Shown: positions 17,079-25,432, counted from the first letter of the stretch. The stretch is 64,000 nt of DNA from an uncultured Clostridia bacterium (GCA_934271235.1 CAKQQT010000001.1:1-64000), one strand, 5' to 3'. A program made the numbers and translations. The notes: generated from the sequence alone by a model not told the origin.

Positions 17079-17162
17079 AAGAAGAAAGCTGAACGGCTGA
17101 CTTCCTAATTGGCTTAAAAAATTAAAACCGCCTTAGGTGTGCAGACCGGAGGGCGGTTTTTA
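17079..17162 (+). ncRNA. Predicted type I antitoxin RNA
   Basis: A short transcript from the promoter at 17044 to the hairpin at 17124-17160 would be about 80 nt with no plausible protein. Its 5' end (AGCCAAGAAGAA, then CGGCTGACTT) is nearly the same as the 5' end of the opposing toxin mRNA (AGCCAAGAAGAA, then CGGTTGACTT). It also overlaps the toxin mRNA 3' end through the terminator. These are the features of Fst/RNAII par-type and TxpA/RatA-type antitoxins. Prediction from sequence only. Confidence 0.65.
17124..17160. terminator. Shared bidirectional terminator of the toxin-antitoxin locus
   Basis: AAAACCGCC (17124-17132) pairs with GGCGGTTTT (17152-17160), with T runs in both directions, so both convergent transcripts end in it. 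Confidence 0.8.
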
Positions 17163-17240
17163 CTTTCCTCTGTGGTTATCCATCTGAACTAATAACCCCA
17201 TAATCATTAAAATGATTACAAGCAGTTCATAGTTCGACAT
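17160..17240 (-). CDS. Type I toxin-like hydrophobic peptide, 26 residues
   Basis: The minus strand has GGAAAGGAC, a 4-nt spacer and ATG 17240. It opens a 26-residue peptide: MSNYELL, a membrane span (VIILMIMGLLVQM), then a polar, positively charged end (DNHRGK), stop 17160-17162. This is the form of Fst, TxpA and BsrE-like holin-type toxins that insert into the membrane. It has its own promoter (17295-17323) and a convergent small RNA. The peptide is well under the usual annotation size cutoff. Confidence 0.75.
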   Translation of the reverse strand: MSNYELLVIILMIMGLLVQMDNHRGK

Positions 17241-17294
17241 AAAAGTCCTTTCCGAAAGTCAACCGCTCACAGACAATTCTTCTTGGCTAAATTT

Positions 17295-17323
17295 ATAATA
17301 GCACAAACGAAAGAAAAGAACAA
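17295..17323 (-). promoter_or_regulatory. Promoter of the toxin mRNA
   Basis: On the minus strand TTGTTC (17323-17318), 17-nt spacer, TATTAT (17300-17295), giving a 5' leader of about 45-50 nt before ATG 17240. Confidence 0.7.
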
Positions 17324-17381
17324 GCGTTCTTTTGAGTGGTGTAACTTAAAAAACCGATTATTATGAAAGGAGCAAAACGCT

Positions 17382-17876
17382 ATGCAGCATTACGGAAAGA
17401 AAGAGGTGCTCGCGCTTTTGGACGCGCAGGGCATCGATTACGAAGTGCGGGAACATACCGCAGTCTATACCGTTGAAGAGGCAGACGCTTTAGGACTTCC
17501 TTATCCGGAAGCGGCGGCGAAGAACCTTTTTCTCAGAGATGATAAGAAAAAGAACTTTTATCTTGTCGTGGCACGCGAGGATGTCCCGATCAACCTAAAG
17601 GATCTACGAGAAAAGATCGGCTCCCGGCCGCTGTCGTTCGCGTCGCCGCAGTTCTTGGACGAGATGCTGGGCGTGATCCCCGGTTCGGTAACGCCGCTGG
17701 GGATCCTCAATGATACGGAACGCAAGGTAGAAGTCTTGTTGGACGCGGCCTTTGCAGACCGGCTGATCGCCATGCACCCCAATGAGAACACGGCGACACT
17801 TTGGATGCAGGAAAAAGACCTTTCCCGCATCATCAAGGAACACGGCAATCCGGTCCGGTTTGTGGAGTTAGACTGA
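17382..17876 (+). CDS. Prolyl-tRNA synthetase-associated (YbaK/ProX) editing-domain protein
   Basis: The 164-residue free-standing editing domain (ALLDAQGIDYEVREHTAVYT, AAKNLFLRDDKKKNFYLVV, SVTPLGILNDTERKVEVLLD) is the family that removes mischarged alanine or cysteine from tRNA-Pro or related tRNAs in trans. Length is typical of ProX-type proteins. GAAAGGAGC lies 9 nt before ATG 17382. No neighbour explains it further. Confidence 0.9.
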   Translation: MQHYGKKEVLALLDAQGIDYEVREHTAVYTVEEADALGLPYPEAAAKNLFLRDDKKKNFYLVVAREDVPINLKDLREKIGSRPLSFASPQFLDEMLGVIPGSVTPLGILNDTERKVEVLLDAAFADRLIAMHPNENTATLWMQEKDLSRIIKEHGNPVRFVELD

Positions 17877-17949
17877 CCGGAAGCGCCGCACAGCCTGCTC
17901 GGTTCATGCAGGCTGCGCGCCTTGGATATTTCGAGCCCTATACATTTTT

Positions 17950-18498
17950 TTATGCCAGCTTCTCCGCGAGGACTTTGATCTGCGCTTCGGCGTCGGTCTC
18001 TCTGACAGCTCCCGGCGGATAGAGGCCCGGGATCAGGATCTCACCGGCGTTTTCGCCCTGCATCAGACCGATGGTCTTGCGGTAAGCAAACAGGATGCCG
18101 TCAAAGGCCTCCATCTCTTCGTCGCCGCAGCAGGAGAGCAGAACGCATTTTTTGCCTGTAAACAGATGCTTGCTGCCGTAAAGACAGACAAAACGGTCGA
18201 TGACATTCTTGATCTGTGCCGGGAACGTATACCAGTAGACCGGCGCGGCGAAGATGACGCCGTCCGCGGTTTCCAGTTCTCTGGCGATCGGATTGAAATC
18301 GTCGTTGTTAAACACACAAGGATTGCCGGTACTGTAGCACTTGCGGCAGTCGCGGCAGCCGTTCAGTTTCAAAAAAGCCGTATCAAAACGGACCACCTCA
18401 TCCCCGTGGGCTTTCAGTTCCGCGGTCAGCATATCGGCCATGATCGCGGTGTTTCCGTTCTTGCGCGGACTCCCGGTCAGAATTACATATCTTTTCAT
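17950..18498 (-). CDS. Flavodoxin-like NAD(P)H oxidoreductase with Cys cluster
   Basis: The 182-residue flavodoxin-fold protein has phosphate-binding loop TGSPRKNGNTA, isoalloxazine-binding APVYWYTFPAQIKNVIDR, and a CRDCRKCYSTGNPC cluster after the first strand pair. That cluster occurs in iron-sulfur flavoprotein relatives and may hold a metal or cluster. It is intact, unlike the related frame-shifted gene at 15699. AGGAGG precedes the start. Cytoplasmic electron transfer or quinone/nitro-reduction is likely. Confidence 0.85.
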   Translation of the reverse strand: MKRYVILTGSPRKNGNTAIMADMLTAELKAHGDEVVRFDTAFLKLNGCRDCRKCYSTGNPCVFNNDDFNPIARELETADGVIFAAPVYWYTFPAQIKNVIDRFVCLYGSKHLFTGKKCVLLSCCGDEEMEAFDGILFAYRKTIGLMQGENAGEILIPGLYPPGAVRETDAEAQIKVLAEKLA

Positions 18499-18638
18499 TA
18501 CACAACCTCCTGATTTAAACAGACAGCCGCGAAAAGCACACTGTCTGCGGTTGATCTTAATATAGCATTTTTTGTATTCCTACGCAATCAAAGCCTGCGA
18601 AATCCGGCGTAGAAGTTTTTATACAGGAAAATTTCCGG

Positions 18639-19289
18639 CTAATCAGCCCAGAAAGCGACTGCGCGGAGCGGCGCGCCGTCGGCGTTTTCCCATTTGAGCG
18701 GGAGCGCGAAGAACCAGAACGGCTCCTTGCCGCATTGATTGAGATTGCAAAGATTTTCGATATTGATCAGGTCATGCTCGCGGAAAAGTTTCTTGTGCCG
18801 CGGCAGATCGGCGTCCGCGATCGGGTCGACGCCGATCACATCAAAGCCGATACCTTTTTTGTCTGTACGGAGAATGAAATCGATCACCGCGTCATCGATG
18901 CAGGGATAGTCGCCGAAATAGCCATCGGTGCCCCAGCGGCGGTCCCACCCGGTATGGAACAGCAGGAAATCGACGTTTTCCGCGTGCGTAAGTCCGGCAG
19001 TCTCCACTTCTTTCATCGTGATCGCTTGCCCCTCCGCAAGATGTGTGCAGTCGATGACCAGCGCACGGCCTGCAAACTGTTCGATCGGCAGCGCATCGAG
19101 GGTCGTACGGTCCGCGAACAGGTGCGCGGGCGGATCGACGTGCGTACCGGTATGGGAAGAGATGGCGAGCAGCGTTTCCCGAAAGCCGTCTTTTTCGTAA
19201 CTGTTGGCTTGCGTCAGAGTCGGAGATTCGGTACCCGGATAGACCGGCATGTTCTCCGCGATCGTATGCGTTAAGTCTAAGATCCTCAT
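18639..19289 (-). CDS. Cyclase/kynurenine-formamidase-like metal hydrolase
   Basis: The 216-residue protein belongs to the PF04199 cyclase family. SSHTGTHVDPPAHLF holds the HxGTHxDxPxH metal-binding motif, and LDLTHTIAENMPVYPGTESP is the usual N-terminus. Members hydrolyse amides or lactones such as N-formylkynurenine. AGGGAGG precedes ATG 19289. It stands alone, so the substrate cannot be inferred. Confidence 0.85.
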   Translation of the reverse strand: MRILDLTHTIAENMPVYPGTESPTLTQANSYEKDGFRETLLAISSHTGTHVDPPAHLFADRTTLDALPIEQFAGRALVIDCTHLAEGQAITMKEVETAGLTHAENVDFLLFHTGWDRRWGTDGYFGDYPCIDDAVIDFILRTDKKGIGFDVIGVDPIADADLPRHKKLFREHDLINIENLCNLNQCGKEPFWFFALPLKWENADGAPLRAVAFWAD

Positions 19290-19390
19290 AAATAAAACCT
19301 CCCTAGATCCATAAAACGAATATGCTTGTTTCTATTATACGCTGATGCGGATGCTTCTTTCAAGGGGATCCCGACGGATCGCCGCAGCAC

Positions 19391-19428
19391 TTTCCGACGA
19401 TCGGCAAAATATTTTTCCGATGATCGGC
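19391..19428 (+). repeat. Two tandem TTTCCGAYGATCGGC repeats
   Basis: TTTCCGACGATCGGC (19391-19405) and TTTCCGATGATCGGC (19414-19428), each nearly palindromic around CGATCGG, lie between the cyclase gene and the inverted-repeat element. Function unknown. Confidence 0.6.
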
Positions 19429-19459
19429 GGGACGTTCTTTTTATGAAACGCAAAACGGA

Positions 19460-19754
19460 TGCATAATGTACTGCTTTTTTGCAAGTTTCAAAAAATCTGC
19501 ACGCGACGCAGTCTGAAAAAATGGGGTTGTTTTACAAAAAAGAAAATACCTCCTGTTGGTGTAGAGGAACTTCATGTCGACTTTTGTCGAACCCTGTCGA
19601 AAATGGACAAAGCGTGTCACCGCGAATGCATACCGGAAGTTTATCGGCCCGGTTTGACTTGAAGAAAATGTAAAAAATGTGCCGGAGTACGTAAAAAGCC
19701 TGTGCGAGCCCGTGCAGATTTTTCAAAAAGGACGGAAAAGCAGTACATTATACA
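19460..19754 (+). repeat. 295-bp dispersed element with 44-bp terminal inverted repeats, copy 2
   Basis: This is the same element as at 4116-4399: ends 19460-19503 and 19711-19754 are inverted copies (one extra mismatch in the outer end), and the body shares long blocks such as GTCGAACCCTGTCGAAAATG. Orientation is the same as copy 1. The left flank ATGAAACGCAAAACGGA and right flank ACTTAGAAAATTATGGAAG are also shared, so the mobile or recombining unit may be larger than the inverted repeats. There is no gene in 19290-20002. Confidence 0.8.
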
Positions 19755-19774
19755 TACTTAGAAAATTATGGAAG

Positions 19775-19892
19775 GCCATCGCGCGCCAGGCCATCGCGCG
19801 CCAGGTCATCGCGCGCCAGGTCATCGCGTGCCAGGCATCGCATGCCAGGCCATCGCGCGCCAGGCCATCGCGCGCCAGGTCATCGCGCGCCA
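19775..19892 (+). repeat. 15-bp minisatellite, about 8 units
   Basis: GCCATCGCGCGCCAG or GTCATCGCGCGCCAG repeats head to tail from 19775, with one 14-bp unit and single-base variants, ending in a half unit. The equivalent place in copy 1 (about 4420-4435) holds one diverged unit only, so the array expanded at this copy. It encodes no credible protein and has no spacers. Confidence 0.85.
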
Positions 19893-19923
19893 TCGTGCGC
19901 TTTCTCCTGACTGCAATAAGGAC

Positions 19924-19969
19924 AAAAAGCGGCTGCACCCTAACGGTTGTTTCCCGTTAACGCGCAGCC
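19924..19969 (-). terminator. Terminator of the dipeptidase transcript
   Basis: On the minus strand GGCTGC and GCAGCC plus TTAACGG/CCGTTA form a two-part stem, followed by GCTTTTTG. Confidence 0.65.
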
Positions 19970-20002
19970 CTTTTGATAGAATCTTGGTTTGCTGTCTGCG
20001 CT

Positions 20003-20965
20003 CTATTTTCCGATGATATCGGTCATGGCGCGCAGGACGTTGCCGTGCAGGAGCAGGTCGATCTGGTCTTCGCTGTAATGCTTGTGCATCGCGTCGATGA
20101 CTTTGTCGAAGCCGGTGTAGTTGACCAGTTCGCCGGTCGTATCAATGCCGTCAAAGTCAGAACCGAAGCCGACATGTTCGATACCGGCCTTGTCTACCAT
20201 GTAATTGAGATGGGTGATGATCTGATCGACTGTCGCGTGATCGGAACCTTCCTTTAAGAAAGAACATTCAAAGTTGACGCCGACTACGCCGCCTGCATTG
20301 CCGAGCGTCTTGAGCTGATCGTCCGTCAGATTGCGTTTGTGCGGGCAGAGTGCTTTGGCGCAGGAATGCGTGGCCAGGAACGGCTTTTTGCTGTGGCGTG
20401 CCACATCGTAGAAACCGCCTTCGGACATATGAGAGACGTCGATGATCATACCGAGCTCGTTCATCTTGTCGACCGCTTCCAGACCGAACGGGGTCAGACC
20501 CTGCGCGTTCTGCTGCGGATCATCATAGCACGGATAGCCCATAGAATTCGGGAATCCCCACAGCAGCGTGAGCAGGCGGACGCCCATATCGTAAACTTCC
20601 TGGATCCTTTCGATTTTTCCGTCGACAAAGACGCCGTCTTCGATCGTCAGGAAAGAGGAAAGGTAACCTTCTTCCGCATTTTTGAGAATATCTGCGGCAC
20701 AGTAAGCCGGGCGCAGGATATCCTGATTTTCCTGAATTTCGGAAATATAGTTTTGGTAGATCGCTTTAAACAGGTCGTACGGATCCATCGTCTGCATTTC
20801 GTGACGCGAAAGATAGATCGCGAAAAACTGTCCCATACCGCCGTGTTCTTTCATCATCTGCAGGTTCAAATGGCCCTTGCCGGCACGCAGGGAGCGGTCT
20901 TCATGCCGCCAGCATTCGATGAGCGTGTCGCAGTGCATATCTAAGATCTTCATCGATTGATTCAT
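20003..20965 (-). CDS. Membrane dipeptidase family (peptidase M19)
   Basis: The 320-residue zinc dipeptidase of the renal-dipeptidase family has metal ligands in DMHCDTL, the bridging Glu in FLTIEDGVF, and His residues in IDVSHMSEGGF and ATHSCAKAL, with GFGSDFDG near the end. The family cleaves dipeptides including L-D and D-D types. The start ATG 20965 is fixed by GGGAGG 9 nt upstream. A near-perfect sigma54 promoter lies 47-62 nt upstream (21012-21027) and the sigma54 activator is divergent, so this gene is a likely direct target. A terminator follows it. Confidence 0.9.
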   Translation of the reverse strand: MNQSMKILDMHCDTLIECWRHEDRSLRAGKGHLNLQMMKEHGGMGQFFAIYLSRHEMQTMDPYDLFKAIYQNYISEIQENQDILRPAYCAADILKNAEEGYLSSFLTIEDGVFVDGKIERIQEVYDMGVRLLTLLWGFPNSMGYPCYDDPQQNAQGLTPFGLEAVDKMNELGMIIDVSHMSEGGFYDVARHSKKPFLATHSCAKALCPHKRNLTDDQLKTLGNAGGVVGVNFECSFLKEGSDHATVDQIITHLNYMVDKAGIEHVGFGSDFDGIDTTGELVNYTGFDKVIDAMHKHYSEDQIDLLLHGNVLRAMTDIIGK

Positions 20966-21011
20966 ATTTTTATACCTCCCGGAATCATGATGTAACATGA
21001 ACATTTTAATA

Positions 21012-21027
21012 TGCAAAAAATATGCCA
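21012..21027 (-). promoter_or_regulatory. Sigma54 (-24/-12) promoter of the dipeptidase gene
   Basis: The minus strand reads TGGCATATTTTTTGCA, matching TGGCAYR-N4-TTGCA with exact GG-N10-GC spacing. The predicted start is near 21000, leaving about 35 nt to the ATG. Confidence 0.8.
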
Positions 21028-21056
21028 TGGATCAAGGCCCGAACATGCGGTATACA

Positions 21057-21085
21057 TGGACAAAACCGACAATTTATGGTAGACT
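21057..21085 (+). promoter_or_regulatory. Sigma70-type promoter of the sigma54 activator gene
   Basis: TGGACA (21057-21062), 17 nt, TAGACT (21080-21085); start near 21092. Confidence 0.6.
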
Positions 21086-21095
21086 GTGCACAGAA

Positions 21096-21110
21096 CGACC
21101 GTTTCGGTCG
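21096..21110. promoter_or_regulatory. Palindrome CGACCG-TTT-CGGTCG, possible activator site
   Basis: Six-bp perfect arms lie about 85-100 bp upstream of the dipeptidase sigma54 promoter and inside the activator's own leader. The position suits an enhancer site that would also give self-control. Inference from position and symmetry. Confidence 0.4.
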
Positions 21111-21127
21111 AGGCAGGGGGACTGAAT

Positions 21128-23002
21128 ATGGAAAACGCGATGCACATCATGGAAGAGATTCTGGAAACGGAGTACAAGGGACTGATTTTTATCAACGAAG
21201 CGCGGAAGATCGGTTCCTACAGCCGATGTGCGAAAAAGATCACCGGGATACTGCTGGAAAACGAACAGAAACATCCCGGCGGTCGGATCGAGGAGGGCGA
21301 TATCGTCATCATTGCAGACAACGAACTGGGGAACGATGACGCTTTGATCACCGAAGAACTGGAGACGATCGGCATCACGGACCGCAACATCAAAAAAGGC
21401 GACGCCCTGATCGCCGTCGGCGTTTATAAGAACAAGAAGATCCAGCCGCAGTATAAATATGTCAAAGGATACAATCCCAACGGCCGCTTTGAGCTGGCAG
21501 TCAATTATCTGGGCTTTGAGATCGCGAGCCGGATCGATTTCGCGCGTAACAGCATGGAGATCTCGGTAAACGGCGATGTGTACGCGATGATCTTTTTTGA
21601 ATCGGTCGGTCACATGGTCGTCATCGACAGCGTGACCGGAAAGGTGAAATTCTTCCAGGCACGCGGATACGGCTACCGCGGCGAGGAGATCGGCAGATTG
21701 CTTGCCGGCAAGTCGTACCTGCCGAAGCTGGACTATGAGACGAGCGACGAAGAAGGCAGCGAGCTGCTGCCGACTGTCGGCGCGGAGATCGGCAGCATTC
21801 TTTACGGAGATGAGATCCTGGCAGAAATCGAAAAAATGTTCGGAGAAGCGGACGGCTGCACGGAAAAAGGCATTTATGAGATCCATAAACGTCCGATGTT
21901 CTGTGTGCTGACAAGGATCCGCAAGGGCAACGCGCAGGACGGCGTATACCTGATCCTGCAGGACGCATCCCTGCTGGAGGATGTGCGGCGGGAACGTGAC
22001 GCGATCATCCAGACACTGGAGCAGCGGCAAAAGAAGATCCACCGCAAGCCTTACGATCTGGAGTTTCATGGGGAAGCAATGGGGGATTTCATCGGCGAAG
22101 ATCCGGCCATGAACGAGGTCAAACGGCTGGCGTATAAGGCTTCCCAGACCAATTTCAATGTGATCATCACCGGAGAAAGCGGAACAGGAAAATCCCGTTT
22201 GGCGCGTGAGATCCACAAGATGGGCAAAAAGGACGCGCCGTTTGTAGAAGTGAACTGCAACGCGATCGCCCCGAGCTTGTTTGAAAGTGAACTGTTCGGC
22301 TATGCTGCCGGTGCGTTCACCGGCGCGGCGGCAGGCGGCAAAGCCGGGTTCTTTGAAGAAGCGAACGGCGGTACGATCTTCCTGGATGAGATCGGCGAGA
22401 TCCCGCTCGGCATTCAGGTAAAACTGCTGCACGTCCTGCAGAACAAGCGTATCTACCGTGTCGGTTCTTCGAAACCGATCGATGTGGACGTCCGCGTGAT
22501 CACGGCGACCAACCGCAGTCTGGAAGAAGAGGTCCGCAAAGGGAATTTCCGGCAGGACCTTTACTACCGTATCAATGTGTTCCCGATCTGCATTCCGCCG
22601 CTGCGGCAGCGCAAGGGAGATCTGTATATCCTGATCAATTCGGTGCTCGACGATATCTGCAAGCGCTATCACATGAAGCACATGCTGCTGTCCGAGGAGG
22701 CGCTGCAGAAGATGATGAATTACAGCTGGCCCGGCAACGTGCGGGAACTGGAAAACGTCATGGAGCGCGCAGTCACGATCTGTGATTCGCCGCTGATCTA
22801 TTCGGAACATATCCTGATCGAAGAAGAAGCCAAGCAGGCTATGACGCTCAAAGAGCAGCTGGAACGAGAGGAACGCCGGATCATCGCGGAAACTCTGGCG
22901 AACAACCGATACAAGCGGCGGGAGACCATGGAAGAACTGGGGCTGTCCAAGAGCGTCTTTTACGAAAAGCTGAAAAAATATCAGCTTGGCGGAGACGAAT
23001 AA
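21128..23002 (+). CDS. Sigma54-dependent transcriptional activator (enhancer-binding protein)
   Basis: This 624-residue protein has three parts. The N-terminal 290 residues are a sensor region I do not recognise, possibly including PAS-like folds; there is no response-regulator receiver. Then comes the AAA+ domain with Walker A GESGTGKS (about 349-356), GAFTGA (about 396-401, the loop that contacts sigma54) and Walker B GGTIFLDEIGE. It ends in a Fis-type helix (RRETMEELGLSKSVFYEKLK). ATG 21128 follows AGGGGG. Three sigma54 promoters within 6 kb precede genes for peptide and D-amino-acid use, making them its probable targets. Confidence 0.9.
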   Translation: MENAMHIMEEILETEYKGLIFINEARKIGSYSRCAKKITGILLENEQKHPGGRIEEGDIVIIADNELGNDDALITEELETIGITDRNIKKGDALIAVGVYKNKKIQPQYKYVKGYNPNGRFELAVNYLGFEIASRIDFARNSMEISVNGDVYAMIFFESVGHMVVIDSVTGKVKFFQARGYGYRGEEIGRLLAGKSYLPKLDYETSDEEGSELLPTVGAEIGSILYGDEILAEIEKMFGEADGCTEKGIYEIHKRPMFCVLTRIRKGNAQDGVYLILQDASLLEDVRRERDAIIQTLEQRQKKIHRKPYDLEFHGEAMGDFIGEDPAMNEVKRLAYKASQTNFNVIITGESGTGKSRLAREIHKMGKKDAPFVEVNCNAIAPSLFESELFGYAAGAFTGAAAGGKAGFFEEANGGTIFLDEIGEIPLGIQVKLLHVLQNKRIYRVGSSKPIDVDVRVITATNRSLEEEVRKGNFRQDLYYRINVFPICIPPLRQRKGDLYILINSVLDDICKRYHMKHMLLSEEALQKMMNYSWPGNVRELENVMERAVTICDSPLIYSEHILIEEEAKQAMTLKEQLEREERRIIAETLANNRYKRRETMEELGLSKSVFYEKLKKYQLGGDE

Positions 23003-23013
23003 AAAGAACAAGG

Positions 23014-23041
23014 AAAGAGCCGGCACCGTGCCGGCTCTTTT
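23014..23041. terminator. Strong bidirectional terminator
   Basis: A 12-bp perfect stem (AAAGAGCCGGCA with TGCCGGCTCTTT) and a 3-nt loop, with T/A runs on both sides, between the convergent activator and alr genes. Confidence 0.85.
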
Positions 23042-23073
23042 GCTTGTCTGTATGATTCTGTGGATTTTTCCCC

Positions 23074-24195
23074 TTATTTCCGATAAACTCGGACCGGACG
23101 CAGCGAGATGCGGGCAAGAATGTCGTTCTTGTTCGTACCGGCCAGTGTCGAGGCCTCTTGGATCGTCATTTCGTCTGTGCCGCTGCCGTAGATGGTCACC
23201 CAGTCCCCTTCTGCGATATCGGCAACCTCCGTAACATCGGCCATGACCTGATCCATGCAAAGCACGCCGACCAGCGGACATTTAACACCGCGGATGGTGA
23301 CGTAGCCTTTGTCGCGCAGGTTCCGCGGATAACCGTCCGCGTAGCCGAACGGCAGTGTGGCGATGACGGAATCACGCGGTGCTTTCCAAAGGTAATCATA
23401 GCTGACTCCCTCGCCGGCTTTGATGTAATGGAGCTGTGAGACAGCGGCCTTGAAGGTCAGGACCTGCTCGACCGGCACAAAGCCCTTGTGGAAGCCGCGC
23501 ATACCGTAGATGAGCGCGCCGACACGGACCATGTTCAGCCGAAACTGCGGATCATCGACGGTGGCGATGCTGTCCGCTAAGTGATAGTAACGGAACACGA
23601 TGCCGTCCTCCTTGAGACGGTCCGCGATATTGGCGAACAATTGATACTGTTTGTCGTTTTCTTCGTCGTTGACCAGCGCGAGATGGGAGAAAAGACCCTC
23701 TGCGTCAATATGCGGCAGCGCGGTGATCGCGCGGATGGTCTGCAGGGTCTGTTCGCAGTCTTTCGCGTCCAGACCGAGACGGTGAAAACCGGTGTCCAGC
23801 TTGATGTGTACTTTTGCTTTTTTGCCTGCTTTTTCTGCCAGTGTGTCCAGGATCTGCGCCTGCTGCAGGCTGAAGATGGTGGCGGTGATGTCGTGATCGA
23901 CAACATGCGGAAGGTATTTGTCCGGCGTATGGCCCATGATAAAGACGGGATAGTCCGGATATACGTTTTTGATCTCCACGGCTTCCGAGAGCGTTGCTAC
24001 CGAGAGGTAGTCTGCGCCGCTCTCCATCAGCGTTTCAGCGACGCCGACCGCGCCATGTCCGTAGGCGTTGGCTTTTACGACGGCCGTGATGGCGGTGTCC
24101 GGACCGACCAGTTCACGGATCAGCCGCATATTTTGAGCGAGTTTGCCAAGGTCGATCTCAACGACCGTATCTCTGAGAACTTCCTGCGTGATCAT
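23074..24195 (-). CDS. alr: Alanine racemase (PLP enzyme)
   Basis: The 373-residue fold-type III racemase has PLP lysine motif VVKANAYGHGA, HIKLDTGFHRLG, NMVRVGALIYG, catalytic Tyr region VSYDYLW, and VGVLCMDQVMADV. Length is normal. It overlaps the M20 gene by 4 nt (ATGA), so the two form one operon behind a sigma54 promoter at 25456. That control is not usual for a cell-wall alr and suggests a catabolic racemase. Substrate preference (alanine, serine or a diamino acid) cannot be read from the motifs. Confidence 0.9.
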   Translation of the reverse strand: MITQEVLRDTVVEIDLGKLAQNMRLIRELVGPDTAITAVVKANAYGHGAVGVAETLMESGADYLSVATLSEAVEIKNVYPDYPVFIMGHTPDKYLPHVVDHDITATIFSLQQAQILDTLAEKAGKKAKVHIKLDTGFHRLGLDAKDCEQTLQTIRAITALPHIDAEGLFSHLALVNDEENDKQYQLFANIADRLKEDGIVFRYYHLADSIATVDDPQFRLNMVRVGALIYGMRGFHKGFVPVEQVLTFKAAVSQLHYIKAGEGVSYDYLWKAPRDSVIATLPFGYADGYPRNLRDKGYVTIRGVKCPLVGVLCMDQVMADVTEVADIAEGDWVTIYGSGTDEMTIQEASTLAGTNKNDILARISLRPVRVYRK

Positions 24196-25388
24196 TCGAT
24201 TTCCACCCCCATGATCTTGAATACGGCGAGCACTTCCGCCAGAATACCGGTATGGATGCAGTCTTCGTCCGGATCGAGGATCGCGGAGTGCAGCGCCTGC
24301 TGCGGCGTACCCGGCGTATGGCAGCCGAGATTGAAATACAGACCCTTGCCGGCATGGCAGAAATAGGCGAAATCGTCCGCGCCGAGACTGGACTTCGGAT
24401 TGATGATCACATGCTCATCGCCGATCTTTTCCCGGCAGATCTCGGAGACCGTATCCAGAAGCTCCTGGTTGTTGATCAGAGTCGGGTAGCTGTCGGTGTA
24501 ATCCACGATGCAGGACGCGCCGTAGGCTTTGGCGATGTTATCGCAGAGCTCTGCCAGCTGCTTTTTGATAAAGTCGCGGTTATCCATGTCGAGCACACGG
24601 ATGATACCGGTGAAAACGGTTTCGTCCGGAATGATGTTTCCGGCGATGCCGCTGTGGAAAGAACCGACAGTGATCAGTGCCGCGTCGACCGGATGGATGT
24701 GGCGGGTGATGATGCTCTGCAGAGAGCTGACCATCGTGCAGGCCGGCAGCAGCGGATCGATGCCGGTGAACGGGCTTGCGCCGTGGCAGGACTTGCCTTT
24801 GACGGTGACGGTGAACATGGTGGACGCCGCGTTCATGCAGCCCGGAATGAATTCCAGCTTGCCGACATCCACGGACGGTTCGATATGCAGACCGATCGTC
24901 GATGCGACATGCGGTTCCTCCAGACAGCCATCCTCGATCATGTATTTCGCGCCGCCGCGGGTTTCCTCGGCCGGTTCGAACAGGCAGACGACCGACTGCG
25001 GCAGGTCTTCCTGCAGGGCTTTGAGCACCGAAGCGGTACCGAGCAGGACGGATGTGTGGATATCGTGTCCGCAGGCATGCATCACGCCGTCATTCTGCGA
25101 TCGGAACGGAACCTCGACTCGCTCGCAGATCGGAAGAGCATCCATATCCGCGCGGATGGCGATCGCCTGCTCGGAAGATCTTCCTTCAATGACAGCTTTG
25201 ATGCCGTGACCGGCGATCTCAGAGCGGTACGGGATCCCAAGATGATCCAGTTCGGAACGGATCCGCGCAGAGGTCTGCACCTCCTGCTCGCTCAGTTCCG
25301 GATCCTGATGGATGCTTCTGCGGATGGCGATGCTTTTCGGAGCGGCAGCGTCGACCAGCGTTTTGATTTTATCGTAACTTATTTTCAT
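24192..25388 (-). CDS. M20-family amidohydrolase (aminoacylase/carboxypeptidase type)
   Basis: The 398-residue dinuclear metal hydrolase has RADMDALPI, HACGHDIHTSVLLG, FEPAEETRGGAKYMI and a dimerization domain in the middle (CHGASPFTGIDPL). The family removes acyl groups from amino acids or cleaves dipeptides. It is first in the operon with alr. A sigma54 promoter lies 68-83 nt upstream (25456-25471). With the racemase it could free and racemize amino acids from small peptides. Confidence 0.9.
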   Translation of the reverse strand: MKISYDKIKTLVDAAAPKSIAIRRSIHQDPELSEQEVQTSARIRSELDHLGIPYRSEIAGHGIKAVIEGRSSEQAIAIRADMDALPICERVEVPFRSQNDGVMHACGHDIHTSVLLGTASVLKALQEDLPQSVVCLFEPAEETRGGAKYMIEDGCLEEPHVASTIGLHIEPSVDVGKLEFIPGCMNAASTMFTVTVKGKSCHGASPFTGIDPLLPACTMVSSLQSIITRHIHPVDAALITVGSFHSGIAGNIIPDETVFTGIIRVLDMDNRDFIKKQLAELCDNIAKAYGASCIVDYTDSYPTLINNQELLDTVSEICREKIGDEHVIINPKSSLGADDFAYFCHAGKGLYFNLGCHTPGTPQQALHSAILDPDEDCIHTGILAEVLAVFKIMGVEIE

Positions 25389-25403
25389 ATACAGCAGCCT
25401 CCC

Positions 25404-25432
25404 TTGACTTTCGTTTTGTTTTGCGTTATATT
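25404..25432 (+). promoter_or_regulatory. Sigma70-type promoter of the small membrane gene
   Basis: TTGACT (25404-25409), 17 nt, TATATT (25427-25432), pointing to the gene at 25485. Confidence 0.5.

Noticed and set aside
19775..19892. CRISPR-like repeat array
   Set aside because: Units are 15 bp, head to tail, with no spacers and no cas genes nearby; it is a minisatellite.
21074..23281. 735-codon open frame on the minus strand
   Set aside because: It lies opposite the sigma54 activator, has no domain or ribosome site, and is a shadow of the coding bias of the real gene.
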